Source: Flavobacterium sp. (GTDB taxonomy: Bacteria; Bacteroidota; Bacteroidia; Flavobacteriales; Flavobacteriaceae). From it: DNA of 32,415 nucleotides. The stretch covers positions 1-32,415 of the forward strand of contig JACMOK010000098.1 of NCBI GenBank assembly GCA_014378065.1, read 5' to 3'. The notes under the pieces were generated by a model. That model did not search any database. It was not told the DNA's origin and was given only the letters and a program-made list of their open reading frames with translations. This document shows, piece by piece, positions 31,341-32,415 of this stretch (positions within the stretch are counted from its first letter, which is position 1; every line of letters starts with the position of its first letter). The translations under genes were made by a program, and so were the position numbers.

Positions 31341-32415
31341 TTAAAAGTTAAGATTGACACCAAACATATAAACCCTCGGCGCAGGATAGAATCCGTAGTC
31401 TATACCGCCACCTATTGCTGCTCCGCTTGAGGCCGTTGGATCAAAACCGCGATATTTGGTAAAGGTGTATACGTTGTTCACCGACGCATACAATCGCAAT
31501 TTCGAAATACCTGCTTTTTTAGAAAATGTTGAATTTAGCGTGTAACCCAACTGAATATTTTGAATTCTAAAAAAAGAAGCATCTTCAACAAAATAATTGG
31601 AAAATAAATTATTGGTGGTAGCATCTGTAGTGACCCTAGGAACTGTATTGCTTGTCCCTTCGCCTGTCCAGCGGTCTAATACATAATTGAGTCTGTTTAC
31701 ATCAGAAAGCGATCTTTCATAATTTCTTACCATATCATTCCCTACCGAAGCGTAAGAATACGCGGCAAAATCAAGATTTTTGTAATTGAGCTGTAGGTTG
31801 AAACCCATCGTAAATTTTGGAAGCGGGCTTCCTACTTTGGTTCTGTCCTCTAAATTGATGACGCCATCACCGTTCACATCTTTGTAGCGAATGTCTCCTG
31901 GAGCAGCTTGAGCTCCGAGAGCAAGTTGTGATGGGGCGGCATCAACTTCCGCTTGATTTTGGAAAATGCCATCGGTTTGTAATCCATAAAAATAACCAAT
32001 TGATTGTCCTTCTTCCATCCTGGCGATAGGCTGTTGCCCCACTCCAAACGAACCGCTTTCGATAATTCCTCTAGCATCGGTCACTTTGGTAACAACGTTT
32101 TTTATCGTTGTGAAATTATAATTCAGTGCGAAAGAAAAATCTTTACCTATCTTTTCATTATAGCCAATGGCAAATTCAATTCCGGTATTTTTTGTGGCAC
32201 CTGCATTCACTGTTGGTGATTGACCACCCGGGCCACCTACTCCTGTAATTCCCGAAACTTGAAGACTTCCGCCAGGGATTAACAGGTTGTATCTGGTTTC
32301 TATGAAATAGTCCGATGTAATGTCTATTTTGTTATTCCACAATTTCAAATCCACCCCAACATCAAATTTTCTTGCCTCTTCCCATTTAATATCTGGATTT
32401 GCCAGAACACCAAGC
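31341..32415 (-). CDS. SusC/RagA TonB-dependent transporter, C-terminal part
   Basis: Only the last 358 residues lie in the window; the frame stays open to the right edge (the incoming end reads LGVLANPDIKWEEARKFDVG). These form the end of the beta-barrel of an outer-membrane TonB-dependent oligosaccharide transporter. Family features are GDIRYKDVNGDGVINLEDRT (a typical SusC loop), VGSPLPKFTMGFN, FRIQNIQLGYTL and the terminal YPAPRVYMFGVNLNF ending in phenylalanine. With the adjacent SusD it should import laminari-oligosaccharides, inferred from the downstream GH16 and GH3 genes. Confidence 0.96.
   Translation of the reverse strand, partial: LGVLANPDIKWEEARKFDVGVDLKLWNNKIDITSDYFIETRYNLLIPGGSLQVSGITGVGGPGGQSPTVNAGATKNTGIEFAIGYNEKIGKDFSFALNYNFTTIKNVVTKVTDARGIIESGSFGVGQQPIARMEEGQSIGYFYGLQTDGIFQNQAEVDAAPSQLALGAQAAPGDIRYKDVNGDGVINLEDRTKVGSPLPKFTMGFNLQLNYKNLDFAAYSYASVGNDMVRNYERSLSDVNRLNYVLDRWTGEGTSNTVPRVTTDATTNNLFSNYFVEDASFFRIQNIQLGYTLNSTFSKKAGISKLRLYASVNNVYTFTKYRGFDPTASSGAAIGGGIDYGFYPAPRVYMFGVNLNF

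Noticed and set aside
1..32415. CRISPR arrays, tRNA or rRNA genes, insertion sequences, prophage or defence genes
   Set aside because: I read both strands for spaced repeats, tRNA-like cloverleaf ends, transposase or integrase motifs and known defence families, and saw none.

Overview
The window is an AT-rich stretch of chromosome from a Bacteroidota bacterium, most likely Flavobacterium or a close relative. The reasons are the SusC/SusD pair, many proteins with Bacteroidota lipoprotein or short Sec signals, promoter elements of the TAnnTTTG type, few visible Shine-Dalgarno sites, remnants of a type IX secretion (T9SS) sorting domain, and several small families that I know mainly from Flavobacteriaceae. 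I see no rRNA, tRNA, CRISPR array, prophage, transposase or defence island.

Layout. Positions 1-570 hold the wreck of a TonB-dependent receptor, followed by a small secreted protein (687-1223). A 2[4Fe-4S] ferredoxin (minus) and a LuxC-type acyl-CoA reductase (plus) are divergent around 1646-1787. About 1 kb after the reductase (2865-3895) is the wreck of a secreted FG-GAP-like protein with a T9SS sorting domain. Then come serC and serA for serine synthesis, separated by a palindromic intergenic element, two small flavobacterial proteins (DUF6146-like lipoprotein and DUF6787-like membrane protein), and a minus-strand msrA plus small membrane protein pair. A plus-strand, overlapping cluster follows: a LolD-type ABC ATPase, a large multi-pass membrane protein and a TIGR02757 protein. 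A DEAD-box-type helicase and a lactonase-family beta-propeller converge at 12.7 kb.

From 14 to 18.2 kb is a tight plus-strand run: a BatA-like membrane protein, a dihydroorotase-like protein lacking its metal histidines, a Tic20/DUF4870-like membrane protein and a serine esterase. A minus-strand pair (single-pass membrane protein and PhnP-like metallo-hydrolase) is divergent from a 486-residue conserved protein of unknown function. Bcp peroxiredoxin and endonuclease III follow, then an ECF sigma factor with a 47-residue companion.

The last 9 kb (23.45-32.4 kb, minus strand) is a polysaccharide utilisation locus. In transcription order it is SusC (cut by the window edge), SusD, a surface lipoprotein with two PKD-like domains and two copies of a sugar-binding-like module, a modular GH16 lipoprotein, a GH3 beta-glucosidase lipoprotein and a short secreted GH16. 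Two GH16 enzymes plus GH3 with SusCD is the known signature of a laminarin (beta-1,3-glucan) locus: surface GH16 cuts the polymer, SusCD imports oligosaccharides and GH3 trims them to glucose.

I did not find a clearly new multi-gene system. The best leads are the two gene wrecks, three enzymes that have lost canonical metal ligands (dihydroorotase-like, PhnP-like, Nth), the unnamed middle module of the large GH16, the unknown 486-residue family, and the hairpin inside the polysaccharide locus.
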